Below, in pieces: positions 1 to 5,312 of a DNA stretch of 5,312 nucleotides. Origin of the DNA: JABMQB01 sp964408795. GTDB taxonomy: Bacteria > Bacteroidota > Bacteroidia > Bacteroidales > Prolixibacteraceae. A model generated the notes under the pieces. The model was not told where the DNA came from. It searched no databases and worked only from the letters and a program-made list of their open reading frames with translations. Location: assembly GCA_964408795.1 (NCBI GenBank), contig CAYPAW010000008.1:1-5312 (forward strand). The letters are read 5' to 3'. Within the stretch, counting starts at the first letter, position 1. Every line of letters starts with the position of its first letter. A program made the translations under genes and the position numbers.

Positions 1-84
1 GAGCCTGAAAAAGGCAGGCCCCTGGTTTCCTGCAAGAGAAAAGGACAGGATATCGGATACAGGATTTGGATAAACAAATACACT
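1..84 (-). other. Start of T9SS type A C-terminal sorting domain (partial)
   Basis: Residues 426-453 include VFVYPNPVSDILSF, the N-terminal strand and Tyr-Pro-Asn-Pro signature of the Por/T9SS type A sorting domain family. Such domains normally run some 70-80 residues and end the protein, so the missing C-terminus lies left of the window. This element marks the protein as a type IX secretion cargo. Confidence 0.9.
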
Positions 85-1359
85 TTTCCTGGGTACAATG
101 GCAGGAGTGCTTTGGCTTTCATCCGGGTAATAATAAACCTCTTTTGAGCTCGGAGACAGCTGACCGCTTATATTGTTTGTTGTATAATAAATGTGTTCCC
201 GGATATTTCCTTTGCTGTCGTATTGATTTTCGAATTTATACTTTATGGTCAATGGGAGCGTTTTTTCATACCGGAGAGAGACTTGATAACTGGTTATATT
301 CCCTATAGCATCCCGGGTGTATTCAACTTTCAGCATCACAATCCATTGGTTTGTGAGTGAGTCCCATTCTGATATTTCAGCTGATAGGATAGCCTTGTTT
401 GCGTCGAATGCAATTATTTCCTTCGATTGATTGATCCACAGACTATCAGAAGGATCCCATACGAAAGACCAAACCTCCTCTGGTTCACCCTTCTCATTGA
501 AAATGTATTGGTGTTTATATTGGAGAACCCAAAGACTGTCGGATTCACTCCACACCGAAGCGAATTCCTGGTTAGGGTTTCCATCCTCCGTGAATGTATA
601 TTCATAGTTCCTATGAGCTTGCCAGCAGTCCGTTGCAGAATTCCATTCATACAATGTTTCCTGTACCATTATTGCAACATCATTGTAAATCCTAACCATT
701 TTGGTTACCCCCATCCACTGACTGGTTATTGTGTCCCAGATAAAATAGGCGTATTCGGTTTCGTTGCCATAAACATCGTATTGTCTTTCTGTTTTGCAGT
801 TGTTGTTCCACTGGTTGGTTATTTGGTCTCGTTTATACGTGATTTCCAGGGTCAGATTGCCGGATTCATCATAGGTAAATTCCTCTTTGTCTGTTTCCAA
901 ACACTTCCCGGTGGTCTGATCCCAATTGTAAAAAACACTTGAAGTGATTTCTCCCTTGTCATTGTAAGTAATCTCTTCTTTCCAGTCTGCTATCCACTGG
1001 GTTTCTTCATCATCCCAATGATAAATAGCAGATAATGTTTGATTTCCATTTTCATCGTATTGGTATTCATTCTTTTCATACGGTACCATTGGCTGGTCAG
1101 ATTCATGCCGGAGAGAACGAATGCACTGAATTCTATTCCCGTTGGAGTCGTAGGTGTATACCATCTTCCCGCTGAGCATCCATTGACTGGTTTCAGAATC
1201 CCAGTTATACTGAAATATACTGTCAGGACCCTGGCTTTCAGTAACCGAAAGGGTAGACTCAGGAAAAATTTCTTTATCAAATTTCGTAGTCCATTTTTGT
1301 GCAAAAAGTGAAAGGGACAAAAAGAGACTCATCACAAAAAGAAGAAAGGCTCGTTTCAT
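1..1359 (-). CDS. Secreted repeat protein with T9SS type A sorting domain (C-terminus cut by window edge)
   Basis: The frame is open for 453 codons from ATG (complement of 1357-1359) to base 1, with no stop inside the window. Residues 1-20 form a signal peptide: Lys-Arg, a Leu/Phe-rich core, then LFA before Gln21. Residues 53 to about 412 carry about twelve 31-residue repeats of the pattern WDxxTxQWxxxxKxExxYDxxGN. Residues 426-439 (SVFVYPNPVSDILS) match the start of the T9SS type A sorting domain, so the product should cross the inner membrane by Sec and the outer membrane by the type IX system, then be anchored to or released from the surface. The rest of the sorting domain, probably some 45-60 residues, lies beyond base 1. 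An in-frame ATG at 1393-1395 would add 12 residues (MKHTTKLFYPLS) and spoil the signal peptide, so 1359 is preferred. No enzyme motif is visible; the function is unknown. A structural or adhesive surface role is inference only. The Y-D-x-x-G-N core resembles RHS/YD repeats but the spacing differs. Confidence 0.93.
   Translation of the reverse strand, partial: MKRAFLLFVMSLFLSLSLFAQKWTTKFDKEIFPESTLSVTESQGPDSIFQYNWDSETSQWMLSGKMVYTYDSNGNRIQCIRSLRHESDQPMVPYEKNEYQYDENGNQTLSAIYHWDDEETQWIADWKEEITYNDKGEITSSVFYNWDQTTGKCLETDKEEFTYDESGNLTLEITYKRDQITNQWNNNCKTERQYDVYGNETEYAYFIWDTITSQWMGVTKMVRIYNDVAIMVQETLYEWNSATDCWQAHRNYEYTFTEDGNPNQEFASVWSESDSLWVLQYKHQYIFNEKGEPEEVWSFVWDPSDSLWINQSKEIIAFDANKAILSAEISEWDSLTNQWIVMLKVEYTRDAIGNITSYQVSLRYEKTLPLTIKYKFENQYDSKGNIREHIYYTTNNISGQLSPSSKEVYYYPDESQSTPAIVPRKSVFVYPNPVSDILSFSLAGNQGPAFFRL
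88..1203 (-). repeat. Twelve in-register 31-residue (93-bp) coding repeats
   Basis: Taking the first Trp of the motif as position 1, units begin at residues 53, 84, 115, 146, 177, 208, 239, 270, 301, 332, 363 and 394, every 31 residues exactly. The consensus is W1 D2 T5 Q7 W8 K13 E15 Y18 D19 G22 N23. By hand count, Trp1 is kept in 8 of 12 units, Trp8 in 8, Lys13 in 11, an aromatic at position 18 in 11, and Gly22 in 9. Units 2, 11 and 12 have lost both tryptophans, and unit 12 fades into a linker after about residue 412 (base 124). At DNA level the units are diverged, although blocks such as the ones near 714-738 and 1179-1203 are still clearly alike and lie exactly five units (465 bp) apart. 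The array probably forms a regular beta-rich solenoid or stacked hairpins; that is inference. Confidence 0.93.
1300..1359 (-). other. Sec signal peptide of the T9SS cargo protein
   Basis: Residues 1-20 read MKRAFLLFVMSLFLSLSLFA. They comprise a basic n-region (Lys2, Arg3), a hydrophobic core of about 14 residues and a small residue (Ala20) before Gln21-Lys22. Cleavage after Ala20 is the likely site. No lipobox cysteine is present, so this is a type I signal peptide rather than a lipoprotein signal. Confidence 0.85.
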
Positions 1360-1451
1360 CGATAGGGGATAAAAGAGCTTGGTTGTATGTTTCATTGGTT
1401 TATAATAAGTTATATTGCTTCAGGTCTTTAGGGTACCTTGATCATTTGCTT

Positions 1452-1464
1452 TGATCCTGGATCA
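1452..1464. promoter_or_regulatory. 13-bp palindrome TGATCCTGGATCA, operator-like
   Basis: TGATCC and GGATCA are exact reverse complements around a single central T. The site lies in the predicted leader of the T9SS cargo gene, just downstream of its candidate promoter. A third GATC occurs at 1440-1443, inside TGATCA. The single-base centre makes it more likely a DNA-level dyad than an RNA terminator hairpin. No bound regulator can be named. Confidence 0.3.
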
Positions 1465-1550
1465 TAATTATGTTCGCTTCAACCATGGTAACCGGAAGCA
1501 AAAGTACATATTTTGTTTCTATCTGTTGTCATTAAGCGAACATTATTTTG
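1463..1550. repeat. 17-bp inverted repeat flanking the candidate promoter
   Basis: The left arm at 1463-1479 and the reverse complement of the right arm at 1534-1550 agree at 15 of 17 positions, including a perfect 10-bp core (ATGTTCGCTT at 1470-1479, AAGCGAACAT at 1534-1543). The core centres are 64 bp apart and enclose the predicted -7 box. The layout could be a pair of regulator-binding half-sites or the remains of a small mobile element; neither is shown by the sequence alone. Confidence 0.55.
1499..1506 (-). promoter_or_regulatory. Candidate Bacteroidota -7 box for the T9SS cargo gene
   Basis: The minus strand reads TACTTTTG here, an exact match to the Bacteroidota -7 consensus TAnnTTTG. 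No TTTG -33 element is seen 19-21 bp upstream (minus-strand sense), which lowers confidence. The start of transcription would fall near 1492, giving a leader of about 130 nt before the ATG at 1359. The box sits between the two arms of the inverted repeat at 1463-1479 and 1534-1550. Confidence 0.4.
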
Positions 1551-1667
1551 TTTTCATATTCCTGAGCATTCCACCGGAAGAGGCGATGATTAACCAAAGC
1601 ATCGCAGGTAAATTGCAACTAGATAAAACATTGAATTTGATTGGTTTATACGTATGCTTTTTGTGAT

Positions 1668-1683
1668 ATTTCGTGATTTCGTG
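1668..1683. repeat. Tandem 8-bp direct repeat (ATTTCGTG twice)
   Basis: ATTTCGTG occurs at 1668-1675 and again directly at 1676-1683, preceded by a related TTTTGTG ending at 1665. The three GTG triplets are spaced 10 and 8 bp apart. It lies in non-coding sequence between the divergent genes. Purpose unknown. Confidence 0.6.
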
Positions 1684-1797
1684 CATGAAGGGCGAAATAC
1701 CCTCTCCCCAATAACTTTTGGATGCTACATGGATAGTCAACTGCAAGGATTTTCGATATTTATCAGATTCAAAGACATTGTAAATTTATAAGGTATT

Positions 1798-1821
1798 CCC
1801 GATCCCGATAGCTATCGGAAT
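1798..1821. repeat. Perfect 14-bp palindrome with duplicated left arm
   Basis: CCGATAGCTATCGG at 1805-1818 is its own reverse complement. The left side carries the hexamer CCCGAT twice in tandem (1798-1803 and 1804-1809). If one copy is removed, the flanks ATTCC and GGAAT also pair, giving an extended dyad with one bulged C. The palindrome could fold as a hairpin in RNA, but no T-run follows, so an intrinsic terminator is unlikely. Similar palindromes are, from memory, frequent in Bacteroidota intergenic DNA; this is unverified. Confidence 0.65.
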
Positions 1822-1941
1822 AATCATCACCCTGGGTGTAAATATTAACCATGCTCGTTTTATACGATTATTATTGTTTATTTTATCGGTATTTTTTGCC
1901 TGCTAGATTGCTTGGCTTTGCTGACTGCACTTTCGTGAATC

Positions 1942-1963
1942 GGCTGCTTCGGAGCAATAAGCC
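1942..1963 (+). other. Small leader hairpin candidate upstream of the ATPase
   Basis: TGCT (1945-1948) and AGCA (1953-1956) pair across the tetraloop TCGG. GGC at 1942-1944 can extend the stem with GCC at 1961-1963 if ATAA is bulged. It lies about 100 bases before the ATPase start and might be in its transcript leader. The stem is short, and it does not match any riboswitch I recognise. Confidence 0.25.
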
Positions 1964-2059
1964 AGGTAAAAGCAACGCATACAGGGTTTTCGAACGGAAT
2001 TCCCTTTTTGTTTGGCAGAAAGGTATTTGAGTTTTTTAAAAATGAACTAATATCATAGT

Positions 2060-4744
2060 ATGAAGCCACTATATAACCAGGACATAAACGAACTAATTGC
2101 ATTATTTAAAACCAATCTCCATGTAGGTCTCACCCCGGAAGCAGCCAAGCAGAGGTTGAAAGAGTATGGGTATAATAAGCTTAAGTCCAAGGCAAAGAAG
2201 AGCCTTTTTCAGATGTTTCTGATCCAGTTTAAGAGTTTTATGATTTTCATACTGCTCATTGCTGCAGCGATATCCGGAGTCATTGGAGTTTTGGAAGGTG
2301 AAGGATTGCTGGATACCTACATTATATTGGGTATTCTGGTTTTGAATGCTTTGGTGGGGGTATATCAGGAGCACAAGGCAGAGGTTTCCCTGGAAGCATT
2401 AAAGAGTTTATCTGCCCCTGAAACGAAGGTTTTACGGGATGGGATCCTTGCAATGATTCCGACTCGTGAATTGGTCCCCGGAGACCTGGTCACTCTTGAA
2501 ACCGGAGATGTTGTCCCTGCGGATTTACGCCTGGTAGAAGCCGTTAATCTAAAGATTCAGGAATCGGCTCTGACCGGAGAATCGGTAGCAGCAGCCAAAC
2601 AATCCGGGGCTTTGAAAGATACGGACATCCCTCTGGGGGACCGGATGAATATGGCTTTTTCGGGAGGCATAGTGACCTATGGTCGTGGACGGGGGATTGT
2701 AGTTGCCACGGGTATGCAGACGGAAGTGGGGAAAATAGCCGATATGCTACAGCAAACCGTCGATACAGAAACCCCTATGAGCATCCGTCTCAAAAAACTC
2801 GGTAAAATACTCGGGATTGCTGCCCTGATCATCTGCGCCGTGATTTTTTTGGTGGGAGTTTTGTATGGAAACTCCGTGGCAGATATGTTCATGACGGCTG
2901 TCAGTCTGGCTGTGGCTGCTATTCCGGAAGGACTCCCGGCAGTCTCTACCGTTGTTCTGGCCGTGGGTGTACAACGCATGGTGAAAAGAAATGCCATCAT
3001 TCGCACCCTTCCCGCAGTGGAAACCCTGGGAAGCGCTACCATCATCTGTTCTGATAAAACCGGTACCCTGACTCAAAACAGAATGACCGTAGTAGAATTA
3101 TTCGTAAATCTTCGAAGTGAGAAGATCCACAAAGAGAATACAGAAAAGCCCATTCCGGAGGAGATCGGGAAATTGTTGTCTGTAGCCGTTCTGTGTACGG
3201 ATGCGCGAATCAGTACCCAGGAGAACGGCAAGACTGAGTTGATAGGGGATCCTACGGAAACAGCCCTCCTGGATGTTGGGATTTTATATGGAATAAAAAA
3301 ACAGAAACTGGAAGAAGAGTATCCCAGGGTGGGTGAGATTCCTTTTGATTCCGGGCGGAAACGAATGGCAACAATAAACAGGTTGAATGACAACAGGGTG
3401 AGAGTTCATGTGAAAGGAGGCATGGAAGAAGTGCTGGAAAGGTGTACTAAAATCGCTGTGAACGGAAGCATCCGGGTTTTAACATCTGCAGATAAACAAC
3501 AAATCAGAGCGGCCAATGAATCCATGGCCAATTCAGCCCTGCGGATTCTGGCTATGGCTTTTACGGATCTGTCTGAAATACCGGAACCCGTGGAGGTGGA
3601 AACCCTCGAAAGGGATCTTGTTTTTGCCGGATTATGCGGAATGATGGATCCACCCCGCCCGGAAGCCATGGAAGCGGTTGCTAAATGCAACAGCGCCGGC
3701 ATTCATCCGGTGATGATCACCGGCGACCATAAAAATACCGCCATAGCGATTGCCCGGAAAACAGGAATCTTCAGAGAAGGAGATCAGGCCATTACCGGAA
3801 CAGAGCTCGAAAAACTCACCGAAGAGGAATTCCAGAATAATGTAACCCGGTATTCGGTATATGCACGGGTAGCTCCTGAACATAAAGTGCGCATTGTTCA
3901 GGCCTGGCAGAAAAAAAAGGAAATCGTGGCTATGACGGGAGACGGTGTAAACGATGCACCAGCCCTTAAACAGGCCGACATCGGAGCGGCTATGGGTAGT
4001 ACCGGAACCGATGTGGCAAAGGGAGCAGCCGACATGATTCTGACCGATGATAACTTCGCAACCATCGTGGCTGCCGTAGAAGAAGGAAGAAGAATCTATG
4101 ACAACATCCTGAAGGCTATCCAGTTTCTCCTGTCAACAAACATTGGAGAGATATTTCTTCTTCTTGTCACGGCAGTATTCAATCTGGGCACACCTCTTTT
4201 ACCCATTCATATTTTATGGGTAAATCTGGTCACCGACAGTCTTCCGGCTCTTGCCTTAAGCGTCGATCCTGCTGAGGCGGATATCATGAAACGAAAGCCC
4301 CGGAGAACGAACAAAGGCTTTATGACCCGGGGCATGATATGGCGAATGATGTACCAGGGAATCATGCTTGGGGCCATTCCTCTTGTGGCCTACATCACCG
4401 GACTTCGTAACGGGGGTGAAACCATGGGCCAGACCATGGCCTTTGCATCCCTCATCTTTGCCCAACTTGTGCATGTACGGAATGTTCATTCCGTACAAAG
4501 ATCCTCGTGGAGGACCCATCCCTTGAAGAATATTCCCCTGATGGTTGCTGTATTCGTTTCTTCCGGACTGGCACTGCTGGTTCTCCTGATAGCCCCTGTC
4601 AGAGAAACCTTTCATTTTAGTCCCCTCGAAAGAAACAACTGGCTGATAATTGGCTTGTTATCTCTCATTCCTTTGCTGGTCGTCGAGATCTTTAAGCTGC
4701 TAAAGATCAACGGTACAAAAGACGAAATAAGTAGCCACAGTTGA
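2060..4744 (+). CDS. Cation-transporting P-type ATPase, SERCA/PMCA-like calcium pump
   Basis: This complete 894-residue inner-membrane pump uses ATP to export a cation, most probably Ca2+. In order it shows: an N-terminal cation-ATPase domain (1-50); M1-M2 (about 53-103); an actuator domain with TGES (172-175); M3-M4 with PEGLP (289-293); the phosphorylation site DKTGTLT with Asp332; a nucleotide-binding domain with Phe429, KRM (434-436) and KGG (452-454); DPP (530-532); TGDH (554-557); TGDGVNDAP (626-634); and M5-M10 (about 685-880). The ion-site residues of the calcium type are present: Glu290 in M4, Asn694 and Glu697 in M5, and Asn722, Thr725 and Asp726 in M6. There is no CPC motif or metal-binding N-domain, which argues against heavy-metal P1B pumps. 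The M8 glutamate of SERCA is not seen, so one Ca2+ per ATP is possible. The length is usual for bacterial family members. The start is fixed by an in-frame TAA at 2048-2050, four codons upstream; no Shine-Dalgarno is present. Ca2+ rather than Na+, H+ or Mn2+ is inferred from motifs. Confidence 0.97.
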   Translation: MKPLYNQDINELIALFKTNLHVGLTPEAAKQRLKEYGYNKLKSKAKKSLFQMFLIQFKSFMIFILLIAAAISGVIGVLEGEGLLDTYIILGILVLNALVGVYQEHKAEVSLEALKSLSAPETKVLRDGILAMIPTRELVPGDLVTLETGDVVPADLRLVEAVNLKIQESALTGESVAAAKQSGALKDTDIPLGDRMNMAFSGGIVTYGRGRGIVVATGMQTEVGKIADMLQQTVDTETPMSIRLKKLGKILGIAALIICAVIFLVGVLYGNSVADMFMTAVSLAVAAIPEGLPAVSTVVLAVGVQRMVKRNAIIRTLPAVETLGSATIICSDKTGTLTQNRMTVVELFVNLRSEKIHKENTEKPIPEEIGKLLSVAVLCTDARISTQENGKTELIGDPTETALLDVGILYGIKKQKLEEEYPRVGEIPFDSGRKRMATINRLNDNRVRVHVKGGMEEVLERCTKIAVNGSIRVLTSADKQQIRAANESMANSALRILAMAFTDLSEIPEPVEVETLERDLVFAGLCGMMDPPRPEAMEAVAKCNSAGIHPVMITGDHKNTAIAIARKTGIFREGDQAITGTELEKLTEEEFQNNVTRYSVYARVAPEHKVRIVQAWQKKKEIVAMTGDGVNDAPALKQADIGAAMGSTGTDVAKGAADMILTDDNFATIVAAVEEGRRIYDNILKAIQFLLSTNIGEIFLLLVTAVFNLGTPLLPIHILWVNLVTDSLPALALSVDPAEADIMKRKPRRTNKGFMTRGMIWRMMYQGIMLGAIPLVAYITGLRNGGETMGQTMAFASLIFAQLVHVRNVHSVQRSSWRTHPLKNIPLMVAVFVSSGLALLVLLIAPVRETFHFSPLERNNWLIIGLLSLIPLLVVEIFKLLKINGTKDEISSHS

Positions 4745-4856
4745 TAAGAAAATGCTACCTTTGTTTTCACCTTTGCAAAAAACCATCCGCCAAAAATAGT
4801 CCGGCCTGTGAATCAATGATGCGTACTGAAATTCATTATTCTTGGAAAATAAAAAC
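4745..4856. other. Short intergenic gap, no terminator seen
   Basis: Apart from the -7 box, nothing firm is visible between the ATPase stop and the next start. The only pairing is a weak 5-bp stem (TGAAT 4809-4813 with ATTCA 4831-4835) without a T-run. Read-through from the ATPase gene into the next therefore cannot be excluded. Confidence 0.5.
4756..4763 (+). promoter_or_regulatory. Candidate -7 box for the ferredoxin/ASKHA gene
   Basis: TACCTTTG matches the Bacteroidota -7 consensus TAnnTTTG exactly and begins 12 bases after the ATPase stop codon. The nearest TTG (4741-4743) is only 12 bp upstream, closer than the usual 19-21 bp, so the -33 element is weak or absent. Transcription would begin near 4770, with a leader of about 90-100 nt. 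ACCTTTG recurs at 4770-4775 as CCTTTG. The site suggests the downstream gene is not solely dependent on ATPase read-through. Confidence 0.45.
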
Positions 4857-5312
4857 ATGGATAGGGAAAAACACATGATCAATCTGAAAATAACTGAAAA
4901 CGGAAAAAGCAAATGCATTGTAACACAATCCGGAGAAAGCTTATTAACGATTCTGCAAAAAAATGATTATTCGGTGTATGCCCCCTGCGGGGGAAAAGGA
5001 ACATGCGGGAAATGCCTGGTGCAGGTAAAAACCCGAGGGTATGTAACAGCGTGCACCTATTATCCCGAAAGAAATGCAGAAATAATCCTTCCGGGAGAAG
5101 TGGAAACCACCGTATTGACCAGTCAGAGTGACTACCTGGAAGATCTTCCCCTGGATATCGAACCTACCGGGTTTGAAACAGAAAATCCGTATGGAGTGGC
5201 CATTGATATGGGAACAACCACGGTTGTTTTGTATTTTCTGGATATGCGTACAGGAATCATCAGGAAAGTAAGTACGTTTATCAATCCGCAAAACACCTAT
5301 GGGGGGGATGTG
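4857..5312 (+). CDS. [2Fe-2S] ferredoxin/ASKHA protein, RACo/RamA-like corrinoid activator (DUF4445 family), C-terminus cut by window edge
   Basis: The first 152 residues are present. Residues 7-80 form a plant-type ferredoxin domain whose cysteines follow C-x5-C-x2-C-x12-C (Cys44, Cys50, Cys53, Cys66; core CGGKGTCGKC). After a linker, residues 113-152 open the ASKHA ATPase domain: phosphate-1 motif AIDMGTTTVV (115-124), then NPQ (143-145) and YGGDV (148-152). This order is that of the reductive activators of corrinoid proteins, cytoplasmic enzymes that couple ATP hydrolysis to reduction of inactive Co(II) corrinoid to Co(I) in methyltransferase systems. Full-length members are generally some 500-650 residues, so most of the ATPase domain lies to the right. 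An in-frame TGA at 4827-4829 bounds the frame. The ATG at 4857 has an A-rich upstream region typical of Bacteroidota; the ATG at 4875 has AGGG at 4863-4866 and also suits the domain, so the start is uncertain by six residues. The exact corrinoid partner cannot be told from this window. Confidence 0.93.
   Translation, partial: MDREKHMINLKITENGKSKCIVTQSGESLLTILQKNDYSVYAPCGGKGTCGKCLVQVKTRGYVTACTYYPERNAEIILPGEVETTVLTSQSDYLEDLPLDIEPTGFETENPYGVAIDMGTTTVVLYFLDMRTGIIRKVSTFINPQNTYGGDV

Larger units (their letters stand above)
1360..2059. other. Divergent intergenic region without a convincing gene
   Basis: This 700-base stretch separates the minus-strand cargo gene from the plus-strand ATPase. Short open frames exist on both strands (plus 1451-1666, minus 1543-1746, minus 1878-2102), but they have low-complexity or non-conserved-looking products and no start context, so I do not call them. 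The region holds the inverted repeat and -7 box of the cargo gene, the dyad at 1452-1464, a weak 6-bp GC-rich hairpin (GCGATG 1583-1588 with CATCGC 1600-1605), an ATTTCGTG tandem repeat at 1668-1683, a palindrome at 1805-1818 and a small hairpin at 1942-1963. No -33/-7 pair good enough to name as the ATPase promoter was found on the plus strand; near matches at 1869-1876 and 1890-1898 lack a partner. Confidence 0.7.

Noticed and set aside
66..308. 80-codon plus-strand frame and similar minus-strand frames at 414-650 and 990-1304
   Set aside because: These overlap the secreted-protein gene in the wrong frame or strand and show no family features.
427..942. 171-codon open frame on the plus strand
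   Set aside because: It lies wholly antisense to the repeat region of the secreted protein; the true frame shows a signal peptide, 31-residue periodicity and a sorting domain, while this product has no recognisable domain. Repeat phasing keeps the antisense frame open.
88..1203. CRISPR array or non-coding tandem repeat
   Set aside because: The 93-bp period equals 31 codons, repeats are diverged at DNA level with conservation at protein level, and there are no identical repeats with unique spacers.
88..1203. RHS/YD-repeat toxin
   Set aside because: The YDxxGN core is similar, but the unit carries a WDxxTxQW half, the spacing is fixed at 31, there is no RHS core or toxin domain, and the protein ends in a T9SS sorting signal.
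1451..1746. Short frames at 1451-1666 (plus) and 1543-1746 (minus)
   Set aside because: They overlap each other on opposite strands, lack a start context and give Phe/Tyr/Lys-rich products typical of A/T-rich spacer.
1798..1821. Intrinsic transcription terminator
   Set aside because: No T-run follows the palindrome on either strand, and it is far from the end of any gene.
1878..2102. 74-codon minus-strand frame upstream of the ATPase
   Set aside because: It runs into the ATPase coding start in antisense and has no recognised domain; listed only as a low-interest observation.
2102..4615. Several minus-strand frames of 83-122 codons inside the ATPase gene
   Set aside because: They are antisense to a gene with every conserved P-type ATPase motif in order.
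2060..4744. Heavy-metal (P1B), K+ (KdpB) or Na+/K+-type ATPase
   Set aside because: No CPC/CPx motif or metal-binding domain; M4 PEGLP, M5 STNIGE and M6 NLVTDSLP fit the calcium type better than Na+/K+ pumps.
4944..5291. 115-codon minus-strand frame
   Set aside because: Antisense to the ferredoxin/ASKHA gene, whose cysteine motif and phosphate-1 motif are clear.

Overview
The window most likely comes from an anaerobic or facultative member of the Bacteroidota. The main evidence is the leftmost gene, which encodes a secreted protein ending in the start of a type IX secretion system (T9SS) C-terminal sorting domain (VFVYPNPVSDILSF), a hallmark of that phylum. Two Bacteroidota-style -7 boxes (TAnnTTTG) and A-rich start regions mostly without Shine-Dalgarno sequences agree with this. 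No genus can be named from the sequence.

Layout: (1) 1-1359, minus strand: a T9SS cargo protein with a signal peptide and about twelve tandem 31-residue repeats. It runs off the left edge inside its sorting domain. (2) 1360-2059: a 700-base divergent intergenic region with no convincing gene. It holds a candidate minus-strand promoter flanked by an inverted repeat, several short palindromes, an 8-bp tandem repeat and a perfect 14-bp palindrome. (3) 2060-4744, plus strand: a complete 894-residue P-type ATPase of the SERCA/PMCA-like calcium-exporting type. (4) 4745-4856: a short gap with a good -7 box. (5) 4857 to the right edge, plus strand: the N-terminal part of a [2Fe-2S] ferredoxin plus ASKHA ATPase protein, of the family of reductive activators of corrinoid proteins (RACo/RamA-like, DUF4445).

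The three genes do not form an obvious pathway. The cargo protein is divergent from the ATPase, and the ferredoxin/ASKHA gene appears to have its own promoter. Calcium export keeps the cytoplasm low in Ca2+. The RACo-like protein would use reducing power and ATP to reactivate oxidised Co(II) corrinoid in a methyltransferase system whose other genes, if linked, lie beyond the right edge.

The most distinctive structure is the 31-residue repeat array: the register holds without a single insertion or deletion over about 360 residues while many signature residues have decayed. I found no CRISPR array, RNA gene, transposase or recognisable defence system.
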